A stretch of DNA of 64,000 bases from contig NC_064220.1 of assembly GCF_023101765.2 (NCBI RefSeq), positions 5,146,001 through 5,210,000 of the forward strand. Reading direction: 5' to 3'. A model generated the notes under the pieces. The model was not told the origin of the DNA. It did no database searches and saw only the letters and a program-made list of their open reading frames with translations. Of this stretch, positions 35,541 to 47,453 are shown one piece after another. Source of the DNA: Spodoptera frugiperda. Lineage: Eukaryota; Arthropoda; Insecta; Lepidoptera; Noctuidae. Both the position numbers and the translations under genes were made by a program. Position 1 is the stretch's first letter. Each line of letters begins with the position of its first letter.

Positions 35541-35640
35541 AGAAAAGCTCTACTAGTTTCGAGTGGGACAGACAAGCAGACGGTGCACCAGTGCTGCGGG
35601 TGTCCATAAGCGGCGCTGATCGCTGATCGAGAGGGGTAAC
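35541..35640. repeat. composite repeat fragment
   Basis: Starts AAAAGCTCTACTAGTTTCGAGT, also present at 48836-48857, and runs into a family-B-like piece (CAAGCAGACGGTGCACC, GGGTGTCCATAAGCGGCGCT). Confidence 0.55.
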
Positions 35641-35699
35641 AATTGCATCTTCTATTATTTTCGTAAACCCACTGCCTACCATCTTAACCCCCATTATTC

Positions 35700-35895
35700 A
35701 CGTAACCGGTCGCCGCCATACGCACGCTTTCGTTATTAATGCTTGCCTCTTGCGTATAGACATAGTCAAATCTGTGTAGATTTGACTATTTCTAGACACC
35801 CACGGAAACCCATGGCAACTTTGCTTCACTTCTTATACAAATCCGTCTATCGTTATTTGTAGGTTGCATGCATTCGTCAAATGACGCATCATGTA
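35700..35895. repeat. CATACGCACGCTTTCGT / TTCGTCAAATGACG repeat
   Basis: Shares CATACGCACGCTTTCGT and GCATTCGTCAAATGACGC with 55715-55830. A third, shorter match is not seen. Confidence 0.5.
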
Positions 35896-36844
35896 ATATT
35901 TCATTTAGTGCTTATTCGGTAATGTAAACGAAAGAATATCGATGAACTCACAAACATTATGATTCACTGTATAGAAAATGTTTACATTGCATTGTTAATT
36001 TTTAATTAACATTTTAGAACATCTATCATATTTACAAAGAATTCTGAAGTTAGCGGTGTTACTCATTTTATGTAGATGGACTATGAATCTTTTGGTGTAG
36101 ATGACTAAAAATGTTTTATTGCAATACTTACACTTATGTATTGTATAGGTACCGGAAAATAACAAACTAATAAATATTATATCATAGTAATCACTTTCTC
36201 GAATTGTTTGTTAATTATTTTGACTCATTACGTATACATAGTATATAATTATTACTTATGCTGATAAAACCACTAATGATTGAAGTCAAAACCTCGAAGT
36301 TACTCAATCTATTGTACCTATTATATTTACTAAAAAGGTATACCTATGTGTTGAGAACAAGACCTGCATTTTTCATTGCCATTTAAACTGACTACGACTT
36401 TCGTTCGTAATAGAATGGCAGTTTAATATTCTAAAAGATCTATCCATAGAGCAGTTTTAAGTACTGCAATAATTAATATCAAGTACAAAACTTCTATATA
36501 CAAATGAATTCGACTTCTATTACACTTATAATTACATCTAATAAAGTCCATATTTCAAAAGTAACATTTTTGTAACCTTCGCGACGCCATATGATATGCG
36601 AGAGTTATTTTTCAATACTACTATTTTGTCAGAACAATGGATTGCTAAACTATTTCTTTAAATATCTATGGGAATTGGTATTATCTGCGAGCCTATTGTT
36701 TTGTCCACCCATGTAATGACTTTGTAACGTTAGGTGAGGTTACGGTAACGCTGTGAACTGTTATATCGTTTGTTAATGGTACTTAAGTACTAGAGAAAAT
36801 CTGTTTGCGTTCTCTTCGTTCTTATTTTCGGTTTGCTAAGGGTT

Positions 36845-36960
36845 TTTTTGAGGGGAGAAATTCATGCAATGACTTCTCCCGCCTTGGGCGAGGCGAGACG
36901 GATTATCAAACTCTTGCCGATTAAAAACCACCCGATTGCGAAGGGGTGATATACCTAAAT
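36845..36960 (+). repeat. family-C SINE-like fragment
   Basis: CAATGACTTCTCCCGCCTTG, GGCGAGGCGAGACGG, GATTAAAAACCACCCGATT. Confidence 0.72.
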
Positions 36961-37619
36961 CTCTTAATTTTAATCGATGTTAACTGTGATAAATTGTATT
37001 AAATGTTAAAACTTATCGTCAGTACTCTTTTTTTTAAATCGTTTATTCACATAAAACATAATATAAAAATACATACGAAAATCGCCAAACTGTAAGTCAG
37101 TTTGTTGGCGATAATGGCGCTCTTTAATTTACAATTCTTATTCTTATATCTTTTATATTTCATTATTGTTTCATTTGTTTGAAGTTGATTTACCTGTCGA
37201 AGTTAGCTCAACAATACCATTCGACGATACCCGATTTAATTACTCAAAACTTCCTACATGACGATCGCATTTAAAGTCTGCCTTAATAACTAGGTAAGGA
37301 AAACGATAAGAGGAACAAATTGCAAAATACACAGTATACTATCAAGATACCGGACTCCCAGTAGGAAGTGAATGGAATACCAGATCATTGGCGATAGAAC
37401 ATAATTGCATAGTAAGTCTGTATGTCCCAGTTTCGTGCCCTATGGAAAGGTGAAGGCGATCGCAAAGGTTACCAGATATAAACAAATAACCTTTGTACTC
37501 AATTATTGTAGTACAATAAGGTGTGTCACTGATATTGGGGTAATTATGTGATTGAGTTCAGTCGGAATCATTTTGATGAATACTGATTGTATAATTGTGT
37601 ATGTAATTATTTTGCTTAC

Positions 37620-37860
37620 TAGGAACGTGGGATGCCATGCTAGGCTCCACCAAAGCGATAGTGGTGTCGCTTCGGTGAAACCGCCTCACGGCGGTGTCAC
37701 AGAAAAACGACGTAATACAAAGTTTGTGAGGTTTACCGGAGGCCCAATAGGCAACACATTTGTAACGCCTCTGATGTTTCGGGTGTGTGTGGGCAGCGGC
37801 GTTTGCTTACCATCAGGTGGTCCGTCCTCTCGTTTGCCGGCTTATATCATAAAACATGTG
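37620..37860 (+). repeat. family-B SINE-like copy with longer 5' part
   Basis: 5' part has CGCTTCGGTGAAACCGCC and a GCCTCACGGC hairpin; the body reads GGTTTACCGGAGGCCCAATA, then CTGATGTTTCGGGTGTGTGT and TTACCATCAGGTGGTCCGTC. Confidence 0.75.
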
Positions 37861-38053
37861 CATCTATGTTTGTCAATAAAATTTAGATATTATTGAAGAT
37901 TTAGATAATGGAGCAATTCTTCAAGATAAGTAGGTAAGTACAGATTTCCCTGTGATAATCATGCACTTATCATTATTTCGATGTTTTGATAACAACCCAA
38001 GTATCATCCTGATAAGTAAAATAGCATCACTATATTTGGCAATGTCCTTGCAA

Positions 38054-38125
38054 TCCTCGGTAGTATAGTGGTAAGTATCCCCGCCTGTCACGCGGGAGAC
38101 CGGGGTTCGATTCCCCGCCGGGGAG
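38054..38125 (+). tRNA. tRNA-Asp (GTC)
   Basis: 72-nt cloverleaf. Acceptor TCCTCGG pairs with CCGGGGA, discriminator G. D arm contains TAGTATAGTGGTAAG (box A), anticodon loop CTGTCAC with GTC at 38087-38089 on a CCCGC/GCGGG stem, and box B GGTTCGATTCC. A T run (TTCTTTT) follows as a Pol III stop. No intron. CCA is not encoded, as expected. An intact gene by all visible criteria. Confidence 0.96.
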
Positions 38126-38558
38126 AGTTCTTTTAGCTTTTGAAGAATTTTGATTTTATTTTGCTTTGTTTGAAGACTCGAGATGATCTAACCAGTAATC
38201 TGAATTGCTAAAACCATCTGCGTAGACCAGTTTATTTTAACGATTATTTTATTTAATGTTTGAAGATCACCCATTTGCAATTAATTTTTATTCTACATAT
38301 TTTATATCCAGTCATAAATCACTGTTTTTATAGACTTATTTTTTTGATAAATGTCATAAGTGTGCATTCCTAAAAGATCCTTAACATTTGGAAATTTCAA
38401 GTTCATATGCCATCATCAGTTCATCAATTCTATAAATAACATGAAGATGTTACGCTATTTAAGAACTTCTTGCAAACGGCATATAGCAGAGTTTATGATG
38501 ATTATTTTGTTCTCGAAATGTCGCAATATTTTATTGGTTCTGAGTGCAAAATATAGGG

Positions 38559-38641
38559 ACAGTCAGCACAGTTATTTAGTGTGCAGTTACGAACAACAAT
38601 CTGTATTTTTTACCTGTATATTGAATAGCTGTGCTGACTGT
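38559..38641. repeat. 13-bp inverted repeat
   Basis: ACAGTCAGCACAG (38559-38571) pairs perfectly with CTGTGCTGACTGT (38629-38641) around a 57-nt loop. The type is common among moth foldback elements. Confidence 0.6.
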
Positions 38642-39764
38642 ACCTGACGTGTTTTTTGTACATACTGAGTTACCTGCAAATTATTTATAACTACTTCACG
38701 CGCGGTTATTACCCGCTCTGCTTGGCTCCTATTGGTCATAACGTGATGTTTTAGCCTATAGCCATCCTTTTAAAGTATGCGGGAACAAGCGACAGATTTA
38801 AAATTGTTCAAAGGCGTTTTTTTTTTAAATGGTTGTCAATGGCAAACTGGCCTGACTGTTTAATTTATTTATTAAAGCTTCACATTATTTATTTGTAACA
38901 ATTGTAACCAAAAAATGTTTTAATAAAAGTTTCTGCTATTGAGTAGTTTACTATCATGGCATGTTCCACGGCGAATAGAGGAGCACTAATATGATTTTGG
39001 GACAGAAGTAAGATAGAGAACTACTTAATACGCGATACTCGATTACAATACTAGCGCAGTGTAAACTAGGCATAAGAGACGATTAAGTACCCTAAATTCA
39101 CAGGAATTAGGTACTTTTTTGTGCGTACGAAGGTACTGGCAGAAGCTGGTTAGTAAATAAGTGGAAAATTATAATTATGTAATAAGTACATAGTAGGAAT
39201 TGCTCGTTGTTTATTAAAGTTATTGTGTCTGTTAATATGTAGCACAGAGTACTATTAATCGTGAAATGCCAACATACCTTTATCTGAACTGTAACAAAAG
39301 TCAATAGTGACTTACTGACGTCCTTTGCTTTTACAAATTACGGTCAGTTTCAATAACCTATTATTATTAATTTGTCGGTAGATTTGGCCACTAGAGAACA
39401 TACTAGACATAATTTTGTACGTATGTATTGACGGCTGAATTATATGTATAACAGATCTTTGGATTGATATCAGTTTTTGATGGGAAGGTAATGGAAGGTT
39501 GCATACATTGGGATTTTTATCTATGCATAGCAGGCCGTAGTCATCTTCTGTGAAACTGTTATGCTTCAGAAGGAAACTGCAGAGACAGACCGAGAAAGGA
39601 TGGATCTGACTCTATGCTTGTTGTTTTTTTTCAAAGAACCTACGCATACTATTCATTCACCAGTTTTGTTATAATTTTAGGTAATAAAAGTTCTTACTGA
39701 TATTCGTGAACATATTTTTTTTTTATTCATAGTGGACTTAGAAATTTCGACATGATGATCATCT

Positions 39765-39784
39765 GCCTCCGTGGCGCAATTGGC

Positions 39785-39821
<37 letters not shown>

Positions 39822-39838
39822 GAGCCCACCCGGGGGCG
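39765..39838 (+). tRNA. tRNA-Asn (GTT)
   Basis: 74-nt cloverleaf. Acceptor GCCTCCG pairs with CGGGGGC, discriminator G. Box A TGGCGCAATTGGCTAGCGCG, anticodon stem TTCGG/CCGAA around CTGTTAA (anticodon 39799-39801), T arm with GGTTCGAGCC. TTCTTTTT follows. No intron. Confidence 0.96.
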
Positions 39839-40332
39839 ATTCTTTTTGTTGTTTTTTTTTGGGACATTTTTATTTAGTTGCCATACGGCTTACATCATTA
39901 TTGGTATTTTTGAATATTTTAATTTTGTTTTTATGGCTTTTGTTTACATTTTTGTATTGTTCGAAATATTTTTCTTGTTTTCCTTATCATTTAAATTCTC
40001 GTCATTTAAATTTGTTTCAAATTATGAATTTTATGTTAGGTTTATATTATTTTGATTAAATATTAAATGTGATAAATATGACAATTAATGGATTTTATGA
40101 AGTAAAAGTACCTAGATTCATTATCGGTCTTTATAAAAAACAAATATTTTTTTATCGACCAATGTACAATATACTAAGTCAAAATGTAATAATAGATGCA
40201 TTGTATTAGCTATTATAGTATTCAGCTGTTGTTAAATTATCAATAGTATTGATACATTTTTAATGAACCCAAATAATAATGAGCATAATGTTATAAAAGG
40301 AACGGAATCAAAATTTCGCCACTCTTCCCAAG

Positions 40333-40421
40333 CCTTCGATAGCTCAGTTGGTAGAGCGGTGGACTGTAGAGGTAAAAACACTGATATCCATAGGTCGCTG
40401 GTTCAAATCCGGCTCGAAGGA
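40333..40421 (+). tRNA. tRNA-Tyr (GTA) with a 16-nt intron
   Basis: 89 nt in all, 73 nt mature. Acceptor CCTTCGA pairs with TCGAAGG, discriminator A. Box A TAGCTCAGTTGGTAGAGCGG, anticodon stem GTGGA/TCCAT, anticodon GTA at 40366-40368, box B GGTTCAAATCC. The intron occupies 40370-40385, in the canonical place after position 37; eukaryotic tRNA-Tyr genes typically have one there. AATTCTTTTT ends the gene. Confidence 0.95.
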
Positions 40422-40839
40422 ATTCTTTTTGTTATTTTGAAAATTTTAATTTGTATTTTTTACTATATTTTGTTACTTTTTATTAATATTTTAAGTGTTT
40501 TTTCATTGTTTTATACAAATGTTTCATTGTACAACCTAACTCAAGTGGACAATTGCTTCTGAATTCATTTTGATAAATTAATAAAAAAATAACATTAATA
40601 ATAAATTGTGGACTATAATATTTTAAGTGGGTCACATTTTGACATCAAGGTTGATATGTTTAAGGCTATCTAGCTAGACTAAAGCTAGCCAATTATATCC
40701 TGTAAATACAGATTAGCTACATTTTTTATTTATAAGATACTATACATGACTAAGTAGTTATCCTCGACACTACTGTATCCGCTTTTTTAGACCACTAAAT
40801 AATTATTATAATGACCTAATTCATGATTCAGCTTAGGAA

Positions 40840-40950
40840 ATGTGATCTCGCAAGATTAGGGCTCAAGCGAGATCTGACGAGATTGGCAGTTTTGTAGCAT
40901 TCTCGTTAATCTCAGAATGTAATCTCGTTCGATATATGAACGAGATAGCA
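40840..40950. repeat. cluster of TCTCG/CGAGA palindromes
   Basis: GATCTCGC (40844-40851) pairs with GCGAGATC (40867-40874), and ATCTCGTTC (40922-40930) pairs with GAACGAGAT (40938-40946). Further GAGAT motifs lie between. About 450 bp after tRNA-Tyr. Confidence 0.5.
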
Positions 40951-41120
40951 TTTGGTAATGCAGCTTTATTTTTTAATTAATTAAATATGTATACGCACAT
41001 TGATAAATCAGACAAGTAATGTGAGATGTAATTAGAATAAAAGTTAAATCTCTAAAGGAAAGCTCGTCAACCCATTTCATGTAAAAAACTAACAATATTT
41101 CAATTCTTTAAATGGATTTT

Positions 41121-41209
41121 AAGCCTTTAACTGCTATCAGAAAACTGTTGAAGGCAAATCCTCCATTAACGTAGGTCACTGGTGACCTACGTGGCAGTTA
41201 ACGTGTTAA
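41121..41209. mobile_element. 89-bp hairpin mini-element, copy 1
   Basis: Starts AAGCCTTTAACTGC and ends GTGGCAGTTAACGTGTTAA. The ends contain an inverted pair, and near the 3' side ACGTAGGTCAC/GTGACCTACGT form a 24-bp near-palindrome. Differs from the copy at 57461 at four of 89 positions. No coding capacity. Confidence 0.8.
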
Positions 41210-41569
41210 TACTAGACTAGATTACATTAGAATTAGAATACATATTGTTTTTACAGGTTTAGATATAACATAGTAGCACACAAATTACTATAACAAAAAG
41301 ATTAATGACATAGGCTACAGACAGGACATTCGTATCAAGATTTCACAACACTAGCTTAGAATCGAACACCGATTGAATGAGTTTCGGTTTACAAGACCAC
41401 CTTGAAATCGATCCCATTCCTTTCTAAATTTTGCATACGACGCGTGAGAAAAATATGCTGCATATAATAATATATTGTATAATATAGCTTTATGATAGCA
41501 GTTTTGTAGTAATCTATACCACTTATACATATATGTATAAAGGTAAGAGACGGTGTCTGTTTATTTGTT

Positions 41570-41710
41570 TGTCTTTTTGGAATAGGGGCAAACGAGCAGA
41601 CGGGTCACCTGATGGTAAGCGATCAGTACCACCCATGGACACAACTAGAGGAGTCACAGGTGCGTTACCGGCCTTTTAAAAAGGAGTACGCTCTTTTCTT
41701 GAAGGTTTGA
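41570..41710 (-). repeat. family-B SINE-like copy
   Basis: GGGGCAAACGAGCAGACGGG, CACCTGATGGTAAGCGATCA, CCCATGGACACAACTAGAGG, GTGCGTTACCGGCC. Same subfamily as 9058 and 16408. Confidence 0.78.
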
Positions 41711-41719
41711 AAGTGTCGT

Positions 41720-43370
41720 TTGTTGGTTTGAACGCGCTAATATGCGAAACTAACTGGTTCGAATTGAATAATATTTTTTGTGTTAAATAGTCAAATATCT
41801 AGAAATGCTATATAAAATGGGCTTTGGAAAATCACACTACGATTCATAGAAGCCTAGCAGAGCGGGTGAAACCGCGCATTAGTAGTTAGTCTAATGATAA
41901 AATGTATGAGTTAGAATGGATGTCCTTTAGAATTTATTAGCTTATATTAATAAACACGTGTCGCTAGCCACACGTGTTTGCAATTTTTTTTTGATAATAT
42001 ATTACTGTATTTTTTTTTATCTTCACAATTGAAGCTAAGGGTATAAGTATTTGTTAAAGTTCGTTGGACGTTTTTCATTGATATACTGAAAAATACACTG
42101 TTTTAGAACGAAATAAAGATTGTATAAAATATTAATATTTTATAAGTACGACAACAGAACAAAGTGCTTATAGCCTGCAGCTGTTTTCCATTGAAGAGAG
42201 ACTGGAAATGTTGTAAGTACACGATAAGAGATGGCGTTAGCATCGCGCTCGGGTATAATATTGTCAACATCGGCAATTTACACTAATTTTTGTCCACAAA
42301 AATAGTTTAATCGATTGTTATTTTAAGAATTAATCACAAGTAACTAAATTAAAGTAGTTTTTATTTGATTTAACAATTACTGTTAGAATTACTTAATCAC
42401 AACAGACGGATAATCTCGTACATACTTTCACACCATTTTATTCGTTTTATATTTTAAACTGTTCTATTTCATTCATCAATATTTTTTTCAAATGGTGATT
42501 TTTTTATTTCGATTAATTTCTTTTTATTATCTATTTTTTCGGTTTTCAGAGGTTTTCGTAGTTATGATTTGTATTATTTTGTATGTCTGGCCCCTTATTT
42601 TTTTTTATATGTTAACATTGATTAATGTTTATGTAGATTTCGAATATTACATTATTTGTAAGCAGCAACACCCGCAATATTAATTTGTGAGTATATTTTA
42701 AGCAAGAAGCTGGTTTTGGAAGAAGATTTAATTTATAAGTAAATGTGTGTAATGTATATCAAGGACGTTCGATAACACCGCGTCCGGATTCACGATTATT
42801 GATATAATATTATAATTAGTATATTAACATATTATTATAACTTAATATAGTTATTTATATATTGAATTATTGGCAATTTAAATTAGTCCTGTTTCAGTGT
42901 ACAACCTACTCCTTTCCCTCTCTTTTATTTTTATTGGATTGTCAACAGTATTGTGTTTATATAAAGACGAAAATCCAATGAAATTAACAGATAGATACGG
43001 TGTACATAGTTTGACCTACTGGTACATTAACCGACTTCTCAAAAAAGATTAAAAATGCATTTGTCTTTTTTATTGGTCATAATTTTTATTATGCATGCAA
43101 CATCAGCTCACCTAAATGTCAATCAATATCAAATATTAAAATTACATATAAATAAATAGTGAATGGAATATTTATAATGTACATACATATTAAATAAAAT
43201 ATTACTAAAAGGCAAAGAATTTACAATGGAAATTATAATTATTAACATTTATTTTTAATCTGGTTTAAGCCAATATCAATAACATTAATTAATTTATACA
43301 TTGTTTAAAAATAAAATAACCGGGGTTTTCATTAACTATAGGTACATCTTAATCTCTATAAATATAAAAA
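41720..43370. other. AT-rich non-coding stretch
   Basis: No exon or RNA gene seen. Very T-rich on the plus strand at 42420-42620; hydrophobic open frames there are compositional artefacts. Confidence 0.5.
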
Positions 43371-43378
43371 ATAATTGT

Positions 43379-43500
43379 TGTTCATTAGTCTCGCTAAAAC
43401 TCGAGAATGGATAGACCGATTTGGCTAATACTGGTCTTGAATTATTTGTGGAAGTCTTGTTTGAGGCGGAACAAAGTTTGCCGGGTCAGCTAGTAATATC
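43379..43500 (+). repeat. interspersed repeat fragment
   Basis: TTGTTCATTAGTCTCGCTAA, AACTCGAGAATGGATAGACC, GGTCTTGAATTATTTGTGGA: a string I associate with a very common lepidopteran repeat. It abuts the family-D copy. Confidence 0.5.
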
Positions 43501-43655
43501 ATAAATGCGAAAGTTTGTGAGTGAGTTTGTTACTCAATCATGTGAAAACGGCTGAAAGGATCAGGATGTAGAATAGGGGTAGATTATGGTCTGGAAATAT
43601 ACATACTACTTTTTGTCTCACGGGAATGTGGGCAAATACGCTGGCAGAAGCTACT
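43495..43655 (-). repeat. family-D interspersed repeat
   Basis: Minus strand carries TAGCTTCTGCCAGCGTATTT and CCCGTGAGACAAAAAGTAGT, ending in the CATTTATGATATTA-like terminus. Confidence 0.68.
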
Positions 43656-44519
43656 AAAAAATTTTGATTACTATGTTGATATAAAATGTGTGTTACTCCA
43701 CGATAGCTTCATACATAAATCTATTTTTGTTTCTTTACCAGTGTGTATGTGTTGTGTTTGGTTTACCAGTGTGTTCCATTTCCATTTACCAGTGTGTATG
43801 TTCTATTTTCACTGACATAACATTCGCGTGGATCTTTGAATCTTGACCTTGTACGTTGGTATGTTTGTGCTGTTTAACGATAAAAATAACTGAACATTGA
43901 TATAGGTACTTACCTACCTCTACGTTATCTGTGTAATGAGAAAAATATACAGCGGTTTTCTCTAAAACTGTGGATATATATAGTCCAAATAACACCAGTT
44001 GGTCGGAAAGGTTCCAACAGTTCATATCACAAACATAAATCTGTAACGCCATACTAAACAGTAAGCTATTAATGAGAACCATGATAGTAACGACCAAATC
44101 ACCTGCTAAGTAGTTGTGCTTGCAACCTACAAGTCACGAGCCAGTCAGCACTAAAATTATTAATGGGTCATCTATAAAACGTCTAGAGATATACTATAGG
44201 TATAGAGATATATCTGGCATCGGATACAAGCCATTAGGTTACAAGTTTCATATATTTTACGCAACTTATGAAGAAATGTGGCTCCAAATTACTTCTCGTT
44301 GGCAAATTATTGGAGTCTCGCAAATGCTGTAATCTCTAATTCATAAATAATTATCTTGGACAGACATAATTTGTATCATTACATCAAATTGTTGGACCTG
44401 TAGGAAATTTTGTTAGTATTTCATTATTATATTGAATGAAAGTGTATCGTTTTTACATTCACACGGTGGAACATTTTTGATATTTCATCATTGTAGCAGT
44501 AACGGGCATAAGATCTCTT

Positions 44520-44690
44520 CTCTTACGTCTAATCTCAATCCGAACTCAACGTAATCTCAAATCCTAATCCGAACTCGATCCAATGCCAACCAAATATAGA
44601 TCCCGTCACAATTCAAACTCTATATAATTTCAATTCAATATCAATTAAATCTCAATTCAATCCTAATGCAAACTAAATGCAATCTTTTAA
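44520..44690. repeat. degenerate AATCTCAAT-type tandem repeat, G-poor strand
   Basis: Repeated variants of AATCTCAA, ATCCGAACTC and AATTCAAT across about 170 bp, with very few G on the plus strand. Confidence 0.5.
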
Positions 44691-45377
44691 CATTTTTTTT
44701 TTTATGGAATATGATTGTATTCAATTGTATTGTATCGAGGTAAACTTTAGCACTATCAAGTTTCTGTCAAAAACTTTTACTTACTCTGGAATTCAATTCC
44801 GATCGATCGACATTGATATTGTGAAGTTTCATACTCTTGAGTTGGAACACTAACGCCACATTGCATCCGTATTGGACAGATATTGAGTGTAGTAAATGGT
44901 ATTATTTATTGTGTTTGGCTTTATAATCCGCACTCTGGTCCCTATTTTGACAGCTGTAATTGGTGTTCTATTGTGTTGACATTGTATAAATATTGAGATT
45001 TTATTGGACTGGCCTTAAATTGAAATTGATATTACTATCAAGAATAAGCCTATACATTTTTATTATTAAAAAGCGCCTTTTAAGCCACTTAAAAAATACT
45101 CAAATATTTCTCTAAGACTGTTGAGCTCTGTATATGTAGCTCTATATACCGCGGGTAATACAAAGTGCAACATAAAAGTTGTTAATGCGCTGTTACGCAA
45201 TCAATCGCGAGCGGCGCCAGCGCAGCCTACTACAGAATCGTGCGCATACGCTCACGACAAACTACGAGTATTACTAGGGATTACAGTATATTACAAAGCA
45301 TTTCGTTTTATAAGCTAAATTACTCTGTAATGGTTGTATTGTAACTCGAAAGGAGAAATTAAGCAATACACTATTTT

Positions 45378-45530
45378 TTTAAGTGGGGGAATCATCCAAT
45401 TTCTTCTCCCACCTAGGGTGAGTTAGAGGGAGTGTCAGACTTTCACTGACTAAAAACTACACCGTTCCTACTCCTGTTCTTCGAGCCGGAGCTCCGGTCA
45501 CCCGCTAAGTAGTTCGCTGCTTCAGTAAGC
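45378..45530 (+). repeat. family-C SINE-like copy
   Basis: AATCATCCAATTTCTTCTCC, GAGGGAGTGTCAGACTTTCA, CTACACCGTTCCTACTCCTG, CGAGCCGGAGCTCCGGTCAC. Confidence 0.8.
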
Positions 45531-46039
45531 AATACACTGTATATATGATATAATACTGATGCTACTCTACTTTAAGTCATACTTAAGTATCGTGCTATCT
45601 CTGTTTTACAAAGAATGTGTAGTAACAGAACCATTCGGGTCCAAAATTGACTAACGTTTGAGTATTTGAACATAAATGACACCCTACACAGGATAACACA
45701 GAAATAAAACCCTTTGCTCAACTTGCCATCATATTATTATGAACAAAGAACTTACGAAGCAAAATTTCCAGTTCCATAGCACTACTGTGCTATAAGGTCT
45801 GTTAAGGTCATAAAGGGTACAGCAATGTCTTCGAACATCAGCCTATAAATGTCAGGATAACAAGTTCTCTTCAGCAGTTTCGTCTTAAACAACTTTCTCA
45901 CAGTGAAATCTGCTAATTATGTTATTTTACGCTGATTTGTAGTACAAAGCTAACTATCGATTGAGATCTTACATGTTTCACTTACTCCATTTTCATCGTA
46001 TTATATGAAACGTGAAACAAATTATAACATAGTAACAAA

Positions 46040-46240
46040 ACTGCACGGCTGATGCCGTGGCTGGGCAACCGGCTGCCGTGAACGTAGAGCGGGTTCGATT
46101 CCGGCACGGAGTAACTCTTTGTGTGATACACAAATTGTTGTTTCGGGTTTGGGTGCCTTGTGTATGTGAACTTGTATGTTTGTAAACGCACCCACGACAC
46201 AGGGAAAAAATCTAGTCACAAGTGTTTTAAACGTTGCTCC
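46040..46240 (+). repeat. family-A SINE-like copy
   Basis: TGCACGGCTGATGCCGTGGC, box-B-like GGTTCGATTCC, CTTTGTGTGATACACAAATTG, ending ACGCACCCACGACACAGGGA. Confidence 0.83.
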
Positions 46241-46573
46241 ACGTTAAAAAAATATCTTGATTCCATTTTTTAAGACATGGTAGGTATCGTGCAGTGGCTC
46301 GATTGACAGAGCCGATTGGTCAATTTTTCGTGTGATCTACAAATTATGTACGGTATGTCATGAGTTTGTAAATAGAATTGCGGGGCCAGAGAAAACCGAA
46401 ATTTTGTCTATTTTACAAATAATTGGATTGGTATTGTAGCTGCATGTTGTGTGGCTGCAACTAAGAGCACGTTATACTGCTGTGTACATATCCCTTCCCT
46501 GCATTCCTTTAAACATAACAATATTTCTTTAAGGTTCATAAGAAATTCATGTAATAAATGTGAAAGGTTCTGT

Positions 46574-46810
46574 GTATACAATAAACAGCTGAAAATTAAT
46601 GGAACTATCACACATGTGTATTATACACATGTGTGATAGTTCCATTAATTTTGTATACAATAAACAGCTGAAAATTAATGGAACTATCACACATGTGTAT
46701 TATACACATGTGTGATAGTTCCATTAATTTTGTATACAATAAACAGCTGAAAATTAATGGAACTATCACACATGTGTATTATACACATGTGTGATAGTTC
46801 CATTAGTTGT
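46574..46810. repeat. three 79-bp tandem units, each built on a 61-nt palindrome
   Basis: Units start at 46574, 46653 and 46732. Each begins GTATACAATAAACAGCTG, then a palindrome whose arms are 30 bp around a single central T (unit 1: 46592-46652, every pair checked as complementary; unit 2 the same). The third copy ends CCATTAGTTGT instead of CCATTAATTTT. No coding sense; the small open frames crossing it simply read the repeat. Confidence 0.95.
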
Positions 46811-47453
46811 ATTAACATACATGACATATTTAATATAACATATACATTTCATTTAGCTAACGAGAGCGGAATCAAGTCCGATAAAAAAAAAAATGAAAAT
46901 CTTTCTCAAAATATCAACAATATTCATACGTATTTTTATACAAATTTTACGAATCACGTGTAGTTGATGAGTATTTGGAGATATTATACTAAAATGTATG
47001 AAATAACGTGTATGATACAATGCTCATACAACGTTATGTTAGTACTTATGTAGGTAAAAAGCGTGTGAAACGATTTCTTCGAAAAAAAAGAACAATGGCG
47101 GAGACTTTTACAAGGATCGTTGAACACAGAAAATTCATTTAAATAATACATTTAATAACACATTTAGTAATAAAAATCATTTAGGTACATACATATTAAT
47201 TAAATTATTAAAAGTAATTTTCGTAAATAAAAAAGAAACCTTAAAAATATTGATTAACGTTGTATAATTCCGAAATTTCTTTTACATTCCAAAACGAAAA
47301 TTTTACAAAATAATAATAATTTGGAAAAGCCGACACGAGTCCTTTTGAAAAACCACGAACACAGAACCAGTAGCAAATACATTGACGGTTAAAGTAGCAA
47401 GCTTTAGAAAACTTTCTAGCTTGACAAGCAATGGACGTCTGTGTGTAAGTTTC

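Noticed and set aside
39085..39120. Hairpin followed by a T run, resembling a bacterial intrinsic terminator
   Set aside because: The genome is eukaryotic and no Pol III gene ends there; the stem has a bulge and the T run is common in this AT-rich DNA.
39846..40059. Phe-rich, membrane-like open frames after tRNA-Asn (and at 42492-42683)
   Set aside because: Plus strand is extremely T-rich, which gives Phe/Leu runs in any frame; no start context or homologue.
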